The translations under genes were made by a program, and so were the position numbers. Positions 52,639 through 61,300 of a stretch of 64,000 nt of DNA are shown one piece after another. Under the pieces are notes generated by a model. It made no database searches. It was not told the origin of the DNA and worked only from the letters and a program-made list of their open reading frames with translations. This DNA comes from Nocardioides sp. NBC_00368 (lineage in GTDB: Bacteria > Actinomycetota > Actinomycetes > Propionibacteriales > Nocardioidaceae), in assembly GCF_036090055.1 (NCBI RefSeq), contig NZ_CP107970.1:5167001-5231000 (forward strand). Direction: 5' to 3'. Position 1 is the stretch's first letter. The number at the start of each line of letters is the position of its first letter.

Positions 52639-52724
52639 GTTCGTCTAGGTATGTAGCGGAACCGTCGCTTCCCGTGCGGAACTCCGCGTGGGAAGCGACG
52701 GTTTCTCTGCATACCTAGACGAAC
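52639..52724 (+). repeat. Palindromic repeat element, copy 2 (inverted relative to copy 1)
   Basis: Outer stem GTTCGTCTAGGTATG (52639-52653) pairs perfectly with 52710-52724 over 15 bp; an inner 14-bp stem AACCGTCGCTTCCC (52660-52673) pairs with 52690-52703; the centre is GCGGA/TCCGC. Reverse-complemented, it matches the copy at 22528-22610 almost base for base. The flanks differ (GTGGAT to the left, CAACCG to the right). It sits between thrC and the SGNH gene. Confidence 0.87.
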
Positions 52725-52754
52725 CAACCGCCCGTTCACCCTCGTGGGGTACAC

Positions 52755-53684
52755 ATGAGGAATGTGAGCAGCGCGAAGACGAGTGAAGAGGCCAGGTGGC
52801 TCGGCATGGTCGCCGCCACCGCCGGCGTTGCCGGCGCAGTTGGTGTGGTGGGGGCGGCTGCGGGGGCCGGGTTCGTGACGTTGCTGAAGAGACAGGCGGC
52901 GCACGCGCGCGACGTGATCGGCAAGCCTCTCGGCGAGGAGGCGATCGACGCCGACAAGGTCTACAAGAAGACCTACGGGGGTACGCCGGTCGAGCTCCTG
53001 ATCCTCGGCGACTCGATCGCCGCCGGACTGGGAGCGGAGACCAGGGGCGGCACCCTCGGCGCCCGGCTGGCCAAGGGCACGGCCAAGGCGCTGCAACGAC
53101 CGGTGCGGCTGCGTACGGCTGCGGTGGTCGGCGCCGAGACCTCGATGGTCCCGGCCCAGCTCGAGTCGCTGCCGGATAGCTATCGGCCCGACGTCGCGGT
53201 GGTCATCGTGGGCGGGAACGACGTCACCCACCGGGTGCCGCAGAAGGACTCCACCCGGGTGCTGGGCGAGGTCATCGACGCCCTGCGCGAGCGCGGCGCC
53301 GAGGTGGTCGTCGGCACCTGCCCGGACGTGGGCGCGGTGCGGCCGCTGCCGCAGCCGCTGCGCTCGCTCGGGCGCAGGATCGCCAAGCAGCTGGCCGACG
53401 GCCAGCGGGAGACCGCGCTGGCCCGGGGTGCCCACGTCGTCTCGCTCTCCGACGTCGTCGGCCCGTTCTTCATCACGAACCCCGACGAGATGTTCGCCAT
53501 CGACCACTTCCACCCCAGCGCGATGGGCTACAAGCGCACCGCCAAGGCGATGCTGCCCTCCGTCCTGGCCGCGCTCGGCCAGGTCCAGCAGGTCCCGTTC
53601 GGGCACCACCTGCCCGAGCTCCCGCCCGAGGCGACCGAGCCGCCGCCCCCCGACGACCCGGACGCCCCCGACCGGCAATCCTGA
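52755..53684 (+). CDS. SGNH/GDSL-family hydrolase
   Basis: 309 residues. An Ala/Gly/Val-rich hydrophobic N-terminal helix (about 15-45) suggests a membrane anchor. The SGNH blocks follow: LLILGDSIAAGLGAE (block I Ser), GAETS (Gly), VVIVGGNDVTHRV (Asn) and FAIDHFHPSAMGY (Asp/His). It is an esterase or lipase of unknown substrate. The C-terminus is a Pro/Asp-rich low-complexity tail. It is bounded by palindromic elements on both sides. Confidence 0.88.
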   Translation: MRNVSSAKTSEEARWLGMVAATAGVAGAVGVVGAAAGAGFVTLLKRQAAHARDVIGKPLGEEAIDADKVYKKTYGGTPVELLILGDSIAAGLGAETRGGTLGARLAKGTAKALQRPVRLRTAAVVGAETSMVPAQLESLPDSYRPDVAVVIVGGNDVTHRVPQKDSTRVLGEVIDALRERGAEVVVGTCPDVGAVRPLPQPLRSLGRRIAKQLADGQRETALARGAHVVSLSDVVGPFFITNPDEMFAIDHFHPSAMGYKRTAKAMLPSVLAALGQVQQVPFGHHLPELPPEATEPPPPDDPDAPDRQS

Positions 53685-53689
53685 CCCAA

Positions 53690-53806
53690 CGCCGATCCGG
53701 CGCGTCAGTCCCGGAAAACAGCGCCGAGTCGGCGCGAATGTCCCGAGCAGCTGGGACAGACGCGCCGACTCGGCGTCCGGTGGCGGGACAGTTGCGCCGA
53801 CTCGGC
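53690..53806. repeat. Nested palindromic array between the SGNH and acyl-CoA synthetase genes
   Basis: Four copies of a unit of about 23-25 bp (CGCCGAnTCGGCGCG, three bases, GTCCCG) occur: two forward (53690-53714, 53722-53746) and two inverted (53753-53775, 53784-53806). The inner pair forms a perfect 15-bp stem plus GTCCC/GGGAC; the outer pair can also anneal. It ends exactly at the stop codon of the acyl-CoA synthetase gene. It separates converging genes and may terminate both, but its array structure resembles REP/BIME elements. Confidence 0.82.
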
Positions 53807-55440
53807 TAGTTTGCGGCAGCCTCGGCATCGGTCTCGTCGAGGGCCCTGGCACCGTTGCCGGGTCCGCCGGTGCTGAGCAGATCGGCGGTGAGGCCGGTGG
53901 CGGCGCGGTAGTCGACGGTCCCGGCCGGCGTACGCGGCACCGACTCGACGAGCAGGACGAGCTTGGGCTCGTGCGACTCCCCGAGTACGTCACGGGCGTG
54001 CTTGCGCAGGTCGGCAGCGGCGATCTCGGAGCCCGGTGTCAGCTGCACCAGAGCCGCGACCTGCTGGCCCCAGCGCGGGTGGGGCATACCGAAGACCGCG
54101 GCGTCGACGACGTCGGCGTGGGCGAGCAGCACGCCCTCGATCTTCTCCGGGTGGATCTCGAGATCACCGGTCCGCACCAAGGTCGCGGCCCGGCCGAGCA
54201 GCGTGATCGAGCCGTCCTCCTCACGACGGGCGAGGTCGCCGGGGAAGGTCCAGCGCCGGTTGTCGATCAGCTTGATCGCGGTGGCCGAGCGGGCGTTGTC
54301 CTTGTAGTAGCCGAGCGCAGCCGGGCCGGAGCGGGCCAGCAGCCCCTCGACACCGGGAGCCGCCGGGGTGAGGTCGGGGTTGAAGACCTCCACCTCCGGG
54401 CCCACCATGAACCGCGCCTCGCCGGGCGCGAGCGCCGAGCCGTCGTCGGCGCGGGACCCGGTGACGCCGGTCTCCAGGGTGCCGTAGGAGTCGACGATGA
54501 CCCGCCGGGCGAACGCGTCGCGCAGCACGGACAGGACGCCGTCGGAGAGCGGCGCCGCGGTGTTGGAGACGCCCGCGAGCGAGTGCAGCGGCCAGCGCTT
54601 CTTGCCGACGAGCCGCGCGGCAGCCACCGGCCGCGCCTGGGCGTCGCCGAGGAGGGTGATCGCGGTGGCGCCGGACTTCTCGGCGAGGTCGAGGAAGGCC
54701 TCGGCCGAGAACGCCTCGGAGGTGTCGAGCACCGCGGTGCCGCCGGCGACCAGCGCGCGCAGGAGCAGCAGCTGGCTCTGGCCGTGCAGCAGCGGCCCAC
54801 CGGCGAGCAGCACGACGCCCGAGGCGCGGGCGGCCGCCTCGGCGGCGAGGCCCTCGACCGACGGGATCGGCGCGTTGCGGCGGACGGTGTTCAGGGCCGC
54901 CCAGATCAGGTCCTCCTGGCGCCAGACCGCGCCCTTCGGAGTGCCGGTGGTGCCGGTGGTGAAGATGATGTGCCAGTCGCCGGGCGTGCGCCCGACCGTC
55001 GGCCGCTCCTTGGACGCCGCGGCGACCTTGGCGTCGTAGTCGGGGCCCAGGACGACCCGGTGATCCAACGACAGCGAGAGCTCGTCGAGGTCGTCGGTGA
55101 ACTCGGGGGAGACGATGGCCGCGACGCAGTCGGTGGCGGCGTACGTCCTGGCGAGCTCGTCACGCCGGTAGGCGTGGTTGATGTTGACCGGGATCGTGCG
55201 GGCCTTGAGGCACCCGTAGAGGGCGTCGACCCACTCGATCCGGTTGGTCGCGTGGACGGCGACCTGGGCACCCGGCTCGAGGCCGACGCTCAGCAGGTGG
55301 TTGGCCAGGCGCGTGGCACGCTCGTCGATCTCGGCGTACGTGTAGGCGCGCTCGGTGGTGACGACTGCCGTGCGGTCGGGGATCGCATCGGCCATCGCTT
55401 CCAGGATGTCGGGCAGTGTGAGGGGGATCACGGCGGACAC
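53806..55440 (-). CDS. Acyl-CoA synthetase (FadD) paralogue lacking the catalytic lysine
   Basis: About 544 residues of the adenylate-forming (ANL) family: P-loop IIFTTGTTGTPKGAVWRQED, SYGTLETG (A5-like), FPGDLARREEDG (A7/A8). The C-terminal motif that normally holds the invariant Lys (SK/GK followed by xDYR) reads TPAGTVDYR, with Thr near position 508. The hinge GGEK of the neighbour is replaced by GDLEIHPEK. The adenylation half-reaction may be lost. It is a tandem paralogue of the gene at 55519-57087. The start is uncertain: GTG 55440 (AAGGAAGG 13 bases upstream), GTG 55431 or GTG 55491. Confidence 0.82.
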   Translation of the reverse strand: MSAVIPLTLPDILEAMADAIPDRTAVVTTERAYTYAEIDERATRLANHLLSVGLEPGAQVAVHATNRIEWVDALYGCLKARTIPVNINHAYRRDELARTYAATDCVAAIVSPEFTDDLDELSLSLDHRVVLGPDYDAKVAAASKERPTVGRTPGDWHIIFTTGTTGTPKGAVWRQEDLIWAALNTVRRNAPIPSVEGLAAEAAARASGVVLLAGGPLLHGQSQLLLLRALVAGGTAVLDTSEAFSAEAFLDLAEKSGATAITLLGDAQARPVAAARLVGKKRWPLHSLAGVSNTAAPLSDGVLSVLRDAFARRVIVDSYGTLETGVTGSRADDGSALAPGEARFMVGPEVEVFNPDLTPAAPGVEGLLARSGPAALGYYKDNARSATAIKLIDNRRWTFPGDLARREEDGSITLLGRAATLVRTGDLEIHPEKIEGVLLAHADVVDAAVFGMPHPRWGQQVAALVQLTPGSEIAAADLRKHARDVLGESHEPKLVLLVESVPRTPAGTVDYRAATGLTADLLSTGGPGNGARALDETDAEAAAN

Positions 55441-55518
55441 AGGGACGTCTGCGCCTTCCTTGGTTAGGGCCAGAGGTGGGGCGTACGACACGAGGCCGTA
55501 CGTCGGATCAGCCGGCCG

Positions 55519-57087
55519 TCACCTACGCGCCTCGAGCAGCTCGGCAGCGACCGTAGCGCTCGCACGATAGTCCACCTTGCTGACCGGCGTGCGAGGGACT
55601 CGCTCCACGAGCAGGATGTCCTTGGGCACCTTGTAGGCCGAGATCAGGCTGCGGCAGTGCTCCCGAAGCGCGTCGATCGAGGTCGCGGCGCCCTCGCGGA
55701 GCTGCACGAGAGCGGTGACCTGCTGACCCCAGCGCTCGTGCGGCGTGCCGACGACCGCGGTGTCGAAGACGTCGGCGTGACGCAGCAGGACCGCCTCGAC
55801 CTCCTCCGGGAAGACCTTCTCGCCGCCGGTGTTGATGCAGCCCGAACCGCGGCCCAGGACGGTGATCGAGCCGTCCTCCTCACGTCGCGCGAAGTCACCC
55901 GGGATCGACCAGCGCTGCCCGTCGACCTCCTTGAACGTCGCCGCGGTCTTGACCGGGTCGTTGTAGTAGCCCAGCGGGATCGAGCCGGTGCGGGCGAGCA
56001 TTCCGGTCTCGCCCGGTGCGCACGGCTTCAGCTCGGTGTCGAAGACCTGTACGTCCATCCCGACCTGGAACTTCGGGGCGGCCTGCGCACCCTCGTTGCC
56101 CTCATCGACCTGCATGCCGGTCGCCCCGGACTCCGAGGCGCCGTAGGAGTCGAGGATGTAGCGGCCCGGCAGCGCCTCCCGGAGCTGGGTACGGACCCCT
56201 GCGGAGAGCGGCGCGGCGCCGTTCGAGACGGCGAACAGGCTGCTCAGGTCCCACCGTTCCGGCTCGCGCAGGATCGCCTCGGCGACCGGGCGGCCCATCG
56301 CGTCGCCGAGGAAGGTGAGCGAGTTGACCCCGGCGGCCTGGACGAGGTCGAGGATCGTCTCGGCCGACCAGGTCGGCTCGGTGTAGAGCGAGACCGTGCA
56401 GCCGGCGACATGGCCGTTGCCCATGATCCACTGGCTGCCGCCGTGCATCATCGGGCCGCAGGCCAGCAGCACCATCGGCGTCTCCTGCGCCGCGGCCTCC
56501 TGGGCGAGCTGCTCGACGGTGTCGAAGGGCGCTCCGAACCGGCTCGCGTTCAGCGCGGCTCGGATGATGTCCTCCTGGCGCCACACGACGCCCTTCGGCA
56601 TCCCGGTGGTGCCGCCGGTGTAGATGACGTAGCGGTCGTCGGGGCTGCGCTCGATGTCGGGGCGCTCCTTGGGGGCGGCGGCCACCGCGGCGTCGTACTC
56701 CTCGCCCAGCACCAGCGTCGGGATCCCGAGCCCGAGCGCGGCGACCGCCTCGACGTGCTCGGGCCCGATGATCGCCATCACCGCGTCGGAGTTGCGGTAG
56801 AGGTGGTCGAGCTCGTCGTGGAGGTACTTGTGGTTGATGTTGATCGGCACCGCCCGCGCCTTCATGCACCCGTAGAAGGCGTCGACCCACTCGATCCGGT
56901 TGCGGGAGTGGACCGCGACGTGGTCGCCCGGCTCGATGCCCTGCGCGATGAGGTGGTTGGCCAGCCGGCTCGCGCGCTCGTCGATCTCGGCGAAGCTGTA
57001 GGCGTGTTCCATCGTGAACACGGCGGTGCGGTCGGGGACGGCGTCGGCCATCGCCTCGATGATGTCCGGAAGAGTGATCGGGGTCAC
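55519..57087 (-). CDS. Acyl-CoA synthetase, FadD19-like (long side-chain / steroid type)
   Basis: 522 residues of the ANL superfamily with complete motifs: VIYTGGTTGMPKGVVWRQED (P-loop), SYGASESG, IPGDFARREEDG, INTGGEKVFPEEVE and the catalytic Lys in TPVSKVDYR (K504). It activates fatty or steroid side-chain acids to CoA thioesters. The overall sequence resembles actinobacterial FadD19/FadD17-type synthetases of sterol degradation. The GTG at 57087 is preceded by no ribosome site and may be leaderless. A KstR-like operator lies 19 bases upstream. Confidence 0.88.
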   Translation of the reverse strand: MTPITLPDIIEAMADAVPDRTAVFTMEHAYSFAEIDERASRLANHLIAQGIEPGDHVAVHSRNRIEWVDAFYGCMKARAVPININHKYLHDELDHLYRNSDAVMAIIGPEHVEAVAALGLGIPTLVLGEEYDAAVAAAPKERPDIERSPDDRYVIYTGGTTGMPKGVVWRQEDIIRAALNASRFGAPFDTVEQLAQEAAAQETPMVLLACGPMMHGGSQWIMGNGHVAGCTVSLYTEPTWSAETILDLVQAAGVNSLTFLGDAMGRPVAEAILREPERWDLSSLFAVSNGAAPLSAGVRTQLREALPGRYILDSYGASESGATGMQVDEGNEGAQAAPKFQVGMDVQVFDTELKPCAPGETGMLARTGSIPLGYYNDPVKTAATFKEVDGQRWSIPGDFARREEDGSITVLGRGSGCINTGGEKVFPEEVEAVLLRHADVFDTAVVGTPHERWGQQVTALVQLREGAATSIDALREHCRSLISAYKVPKDILLVERVPRTPVSKVDYRASATVAAELLEARR

Positions 57088-57104
57088 AGCACCGAGTGTG
57101 GCAA

Positions 57105-57712
57105 CTAGAACGTGTTCTCGTCTACCGGTCGGGATGCAAAACCTTGCAGAGCGTCCCGTCGCCGGGCGAGATCGGCCCGCTCCGGTCCGTGCGTGCAGAG
57201 CGCGACGGCCTCCGCATAGGCCTCGATCGCATCCCGGTGGCGCCCGGCCCGCTCCAGCAGCTGTGCACGTACGGCAGGCAGCCGGTGTCCCCGCAGGGCG
57301 ACCGAGTCCAGCGCCTCCAGCCCGGCCTCGGCACCGGAGGCCTCGGCCACGGCGACGGCCCGGTTGAGACGTACGACCGGGGTGTCGCGCAGCGCGAGCA
57401 GCTCGTCGTAGCGCTCGACGATGCGGTCCCACGCGGTCGCCTCGGAGCTGGGCGCATAACCGGCGGTGAGGGCGGCATCTTGCGGGCCAGGACCTCCTCC
57501 GACCGCATCCGGTCCACGATCCTTCGCCGGGCGGCGGTGAGCAGCCACGCGGCGCCGTTGTCCGGCTCGCCCTCGACGGGCCAGCGCCGGGCGGCCGTCT
57601 CGAAGGCGTCGGCCAGCCCCTCCTCGGCCAGGTCCAGACGACGGAACTGCGCGACGAGCAGGGCCAGCAGCCGGCCCCACTCCTCGCGCAGCAGCGTCTC
57701 GACGTACGTCAC
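57105..57712 (-). pseudogene. Internally deleted ECF sigma factor (ECF42 / DUF6596 type)
   Basis: Only the two ends of a sigma gene normally about 1.2 kb long remain. The N-terminal frame (from 57712) gives MTYVETLLREEWGRLLALLV through the sigma-2 region to RMRSEEVLARK. Then, in another frame, the C-terminal TPR-like part resumes (DAALTAGYAPSSEATAWDR to VDENTF). The sigma-4 DNA-binding domain and roughly 180-200 residues are gone, and the junction near 57480-57490 is out of frame. It cannot be a functional sigma factor. It sits directly downstream of its usual DGPF/YCII partner. Confidence 0.85.
57106..57119 (-). promoter_or_regulatory. KstR-like palindrome upstream of the FadD19-like gene
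   Basis: TAGAACGTGTTCTC fits TnnAACnnGTTnnA, the KstR operator of actinobacterial sterol catabolism, except for the last base. It is 19 bases upstream of the acyl-CoA synthetase GTG, but also overlaps the last codons of the sigma-factor remnant, so chance cannot be excluded. Confidence 0.5.
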
Positions 57713-57740
57713 CTGATCTGGACGCCCTGGGTCGGCCGCA

Positions 57741-58100
57741 TCACATCTCCCCGTGCTCGACGATCTCGCGGATCTCCAGCGCCGTCTCGAGCTCGGCGAG
57801 CACCTTGCAGCACTCGAGCATGTCGGCGACGTCGTCGGTCTCGATCGTGTAGAAGCCGGTGACGTGCTCGACGGTCTCGGCGTACGGGCCTTCGGTGATC
57901 ACGACCTCGTCGCCCTGCTTGCGCAGCGTCTTGGCCTTGCTGGAGTGGTGGAGCTCGGCGCCGCCGGTGACCTTGTGGCCGCGCTCGGCGAGCAGCTTGG
58001 CGAACTTGCCGTGCACCTCGTAGCCGGCCGCCTTCTCCTCCGGCGTCGACTCGGCCCAGAAGGCCTCGTTCGTCGGCAGCAGCACCATGTATCTGGTCAT
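57741..58100 (-). CDS. YCII/DGPF-domain protein
   Basis: 119 residues of the YCII-related (DGPF) family: MTRYMVLLPTNEAFW start, a conserved His in AELHHSSKAKTLR, ITEGPYAETVEHVTGFYTIE and a helical end. Function is unknown; such proteins accompany ECF42 sigma factors. ATG 58100 has GGGAG 8 bases upstream. An ECF42-like promoter (58146-58172) precedes it. Its partner sigma gene 28 bp downstream is destroyed. Confidence 0.88.
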   Translation of the reverse strand: MTRYMVLLPTNEAFWAESTPEEKAAGYEVHGKFAKLLAERGHKVTGGAELHHSSKAKTLRKQGDEVVITEGPYAETVEHVTGFYTIETDDVADMLECCKVLAELETALEIREIVEHGEM

Positions 58101-58145
58101 CGTGGGTTCTCCCGTTCGTATCGGTGTGAGTCTGTCATCGGGGAT

Positions 58146-58172
58146 GACGGCTGGGACAAGGCCAAATCGACA
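58146..58172 (-). promoter_or_regulatory. ECF42-like promoter of the DGPF gene
   Basis: Read on the minus strand: TGTCGA (58172-58167), 17-bp spacer, CGTC (58149-58146), about 45 bases before the DGPF start. TGTCGA at -35 with CGTC at -10 is the signature I recall for ECF42 sigma factors. Confidence 0.65.
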
Positions 58173-58264
58173 CCGAGAAGGACGGAAGATGTATGGCATC
58201 CGTTCAACTGACCCCGGAAGGCTCCGCGTGTGAGCGAGCGTCAGCGAGTGAACCATCCAAGCCT

Positions 58265-58320
58265 CACGCGACCGCGTCCGTATGATGGCGCTTGCGCTAC
58301 GGACGTGGTCGCGTGAAGGA
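58265..58320 (+). promoter_or_regulatory. 18-bp inverted repeat with embedded -10-like TATGAT before the Pls-like gene
   Basis: Arms 58265-58282 and 58298-58315 are complementary over 18 bp with a single G-T pair and a 15-base loop. TATGAT (58281-58286), a good -10 hexamer, straddles the arm/loop border, and the ribosome site AAGGAC (58315-58320) follows at once. It could be an operator over the promoter or an RNA hairpin gating the ribosome site. Confidence 0.6.
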
Positions 58321-58327
58321 CCCCCTG

Positions 58328-61300
58328 ATGCGAGGCGATCTCGCGCCTGAGCCCCGAACTCTCGTCGACATCTTTCGGGCCACCGCTGCCCAGGTGCCCG
58401 AGGAGCCGGCCGTCGAGGCGGGCAACGGCCTGCTGACGTACGCCGAGCTCGAGGAGGCTGCCGACGGGCTGGCCGCCGAGCTGAGCGCCGCCGGGATCGG
58501 GCCGGGGGACAAGGTCGGGCTGCGGATCGCGAGCGGCACCACCGACCTGTACGTCGCGATCCTCGGCATCCTCTGCGCGGGAGCCGCCTACGTGCCGGTC
58601 GACGCCGATGACCCCGAGGAGCGGGCGCGGCTGGTCTTCGGTGAGGCGCAGGTCGCCGCGGTCGTGACGAACGACCTGCGGGTCACCCTCGTGGCCGGGC
58701 CCCGCGAGGCGCGCGAGCCGGAGGAGCCGTCGACCGACGACGACGCCTGGGTGATCTTCACGTCGGGGTCGACCGGCACGCCGAAGGGGGTCGCGGTCAC
58801 CCACCGCAACGCCGCCGCGTTCGTCGACGCCGAGTCCCGCCTCTTCCTCCAGGACGCCCCGATCGGCGTCGGTGACCGGGTGATGGCCGGCCTCTCGGTG
58901 GCGTTCGACGCGAGCTGCGAGGAGATCTGGCTCGCCTGGCGCTACGGCGCCTGTCTGGTCCCGGCCCCACGGGCGCTGGTCCGCTCCGGGGTCGACGTGG
59001 GCCCGTGGCTGGTCGCCAATCAGATCACGATCGTCTCGACGGTGCCCACGCTCGTCGCGCTGTGGCCGCCGGCCTCGCTCGATCGGGTCCGGCTGCTGAT
59101 CACCGGCGGCGAGGCGATCCCGCCCGAGCTCGCCGCCCGCCTGGTCACCTCTGAGCGGGAGGTGTGGAACACGTACGGCCCGACCGAGGCGACGGTGGTC
59201 GCCTGTGGCGCCCGCCTGAGCGCGGAGGGGCCGGTGCGGATCGGTCTGCCGCTCGACGGCTGGGACCTCGCCGTGGTCGACCCGGCGACGGGCGTCCCGG
59301 TGCCCGAGGGCGAGACCGGCGAGCTGATCATCGGCGGCGTCGGCCTGGCGCGCTACCTGGACGCGGCCAAGGACGCCGAGAAGTACGCCCCGATGCCCAC
59401 GCTCGGCTGGTCGCGGGCCTACCGCTCGGGCGACCTCGTCGTCAACGACCCGGCCGGGCTGCTCTTCGGCGGCCGCGCCGACGACCAGATCAAGCTCGGC
59501 GGCCGGCGCATCGAGCTCGGCGAGATCGACAGCGCCCTGCTCCAGCTCGACGGTGTCGTCGGGGCTGCGGCGGCGGTGCGGAAGAGCGCCGCCGGCAACA
59601 GCCTGCTCGTCGGCTACGTCACGGTCGACGACACCTTCGACCAGGGCGCCTCCGTCGCGAGGCTGCGGGCCGACATGCCGGCGGCCCTGGTGCCGCGGCT
59701 GGCCGTGGTCGACAGCCTCCCGACGCGTACCAGCGGGAAGGTCGACCGCGACGCGCTCCCGTGGCCGCTGGCGTCCACGGCGGGCGCGGGGGAGGGGCTG
59801 AGCGACACCGAGGCCTGGCTGGCCGGGCTGTGGAACGACGTGCTCGGGGCGGAGGTGACCGGGCCGACCGCCGACTTCTTCGACCTCGGCGGCGGCAGCC
59901 TGACCGCGGCCCAGATGGTCAGCTTGATCCGGGAGCGCTTCCCGGAGGTCGCGCTCGGCGACATCTACGACCGGCCCACGCTCGGAGCGCTGGCGGCGTA
60001 CGTCGACGAGCTGGGCAGCTCGGCGGCGGTCTCCGAGCGCGAGGTGCCGGCGGTACGTCTCGAGACCCAGGTCGCGCAGGTGGTCGCGACGATCCTGCTG
60101 CGCTGCCTGGCCGCGCCCCGCTGGCTGACCTGGACCGCGCTCGGGACGACGCTCGCGCAGCCGTGGGCGACCTGGCTGCCCGCGCTCAGCTGGTGGGTCC
60201 TCGTCCCGGCCGTCCTCGCCTTCCTGACCCCGCCCGGACGGATGCTGCTCGCCGCCGGAGCGGCGCGGCTGATCCTGCGCGGCGTACGTCCCGGGCAGCA
60301 CCCGCGCGGCGGCAAGGTCCATCTGCGGCTCTGGCTGGCCACGCACGCCGTCGACGAGCTCGGGGCGCACGGACTGGCCGGCGCGCCCTGGATGCTCTGG
60401 TACGCCCGGCTGCTCGGCGTGCGGATGGGCAAGAACGTCGACCTGCACAGCCTGCCGCCGGTCACCGGCATGCTCACCCTCGGCAAGGGCTGCTCGATCG
60501 AGCAGGAGGTCGACCTCTCCGGTCACTGGATCGAGGGCGACGTGCTCCATCTCGGCGAGGTCTCGGTCGGCGACCGCGCCCGTGTGGGGGCGCGGTCGAC
60601 GCTGCTGCCCGGCGCCCGGGTCGGTGACGACGCCGAGGTCGGGCCGGGATCCGCCGTCTTCGGCACGGTGCCGGCGGGCGAGTTCTGGTCGGGCTCTCCG
60701 GCCACCCGCGCCGCCCGGGAGGCGCGCGGGCCTTGGCAGCCACCCCAGGCACGGGCCCAGGTCTGGATGCTCCTCTACGGCATCGCGGCCGCCGTGCTCG
60801 CCCTGCTCCCCGCGGTCGCCATCGGCGTCGGCATCCTCGTCGGCGTCGCCCTGGCCGGGGTGCCCGGCTCCTACGCCGACGTCGGGCCGCTGCTCGCCTG
60901 GAGCCCGGTCGCGGTGGCGGCCGGATTCCTCACCCTGGCCGCGCTGGTCTGGGCGGTGGTGCGGCTCGCGGGCCTGGCGATCCGCCCCGGCGTACATCCC
61001 GTACGCAGCCTGGCCGGTGTCGCGGTCTGGTCGACGATGCAGGTGCTCGACGAGGCTCGCACCTGGCTCTTCCCGCTCTACTCCTCGACGCTGACGCCGC
61101 TGTGGCTGCGGTCGCTCGGCGCGAAGATCGGCAGGCACGTCGAGGCGTCGACGGTGCTGATGATCCCCGCGCTCACGCAGGTCAACGACCAGAGCTTCCT
61201 CGCCGACGACACCCTGATCGGTGGCTACGAGCTCGGGGGCGGCTGGCTGCGGGTCGAGCGGGTGAAGATCGGCAAGCGCGCCTTCGTCGGCAACTCGGGC

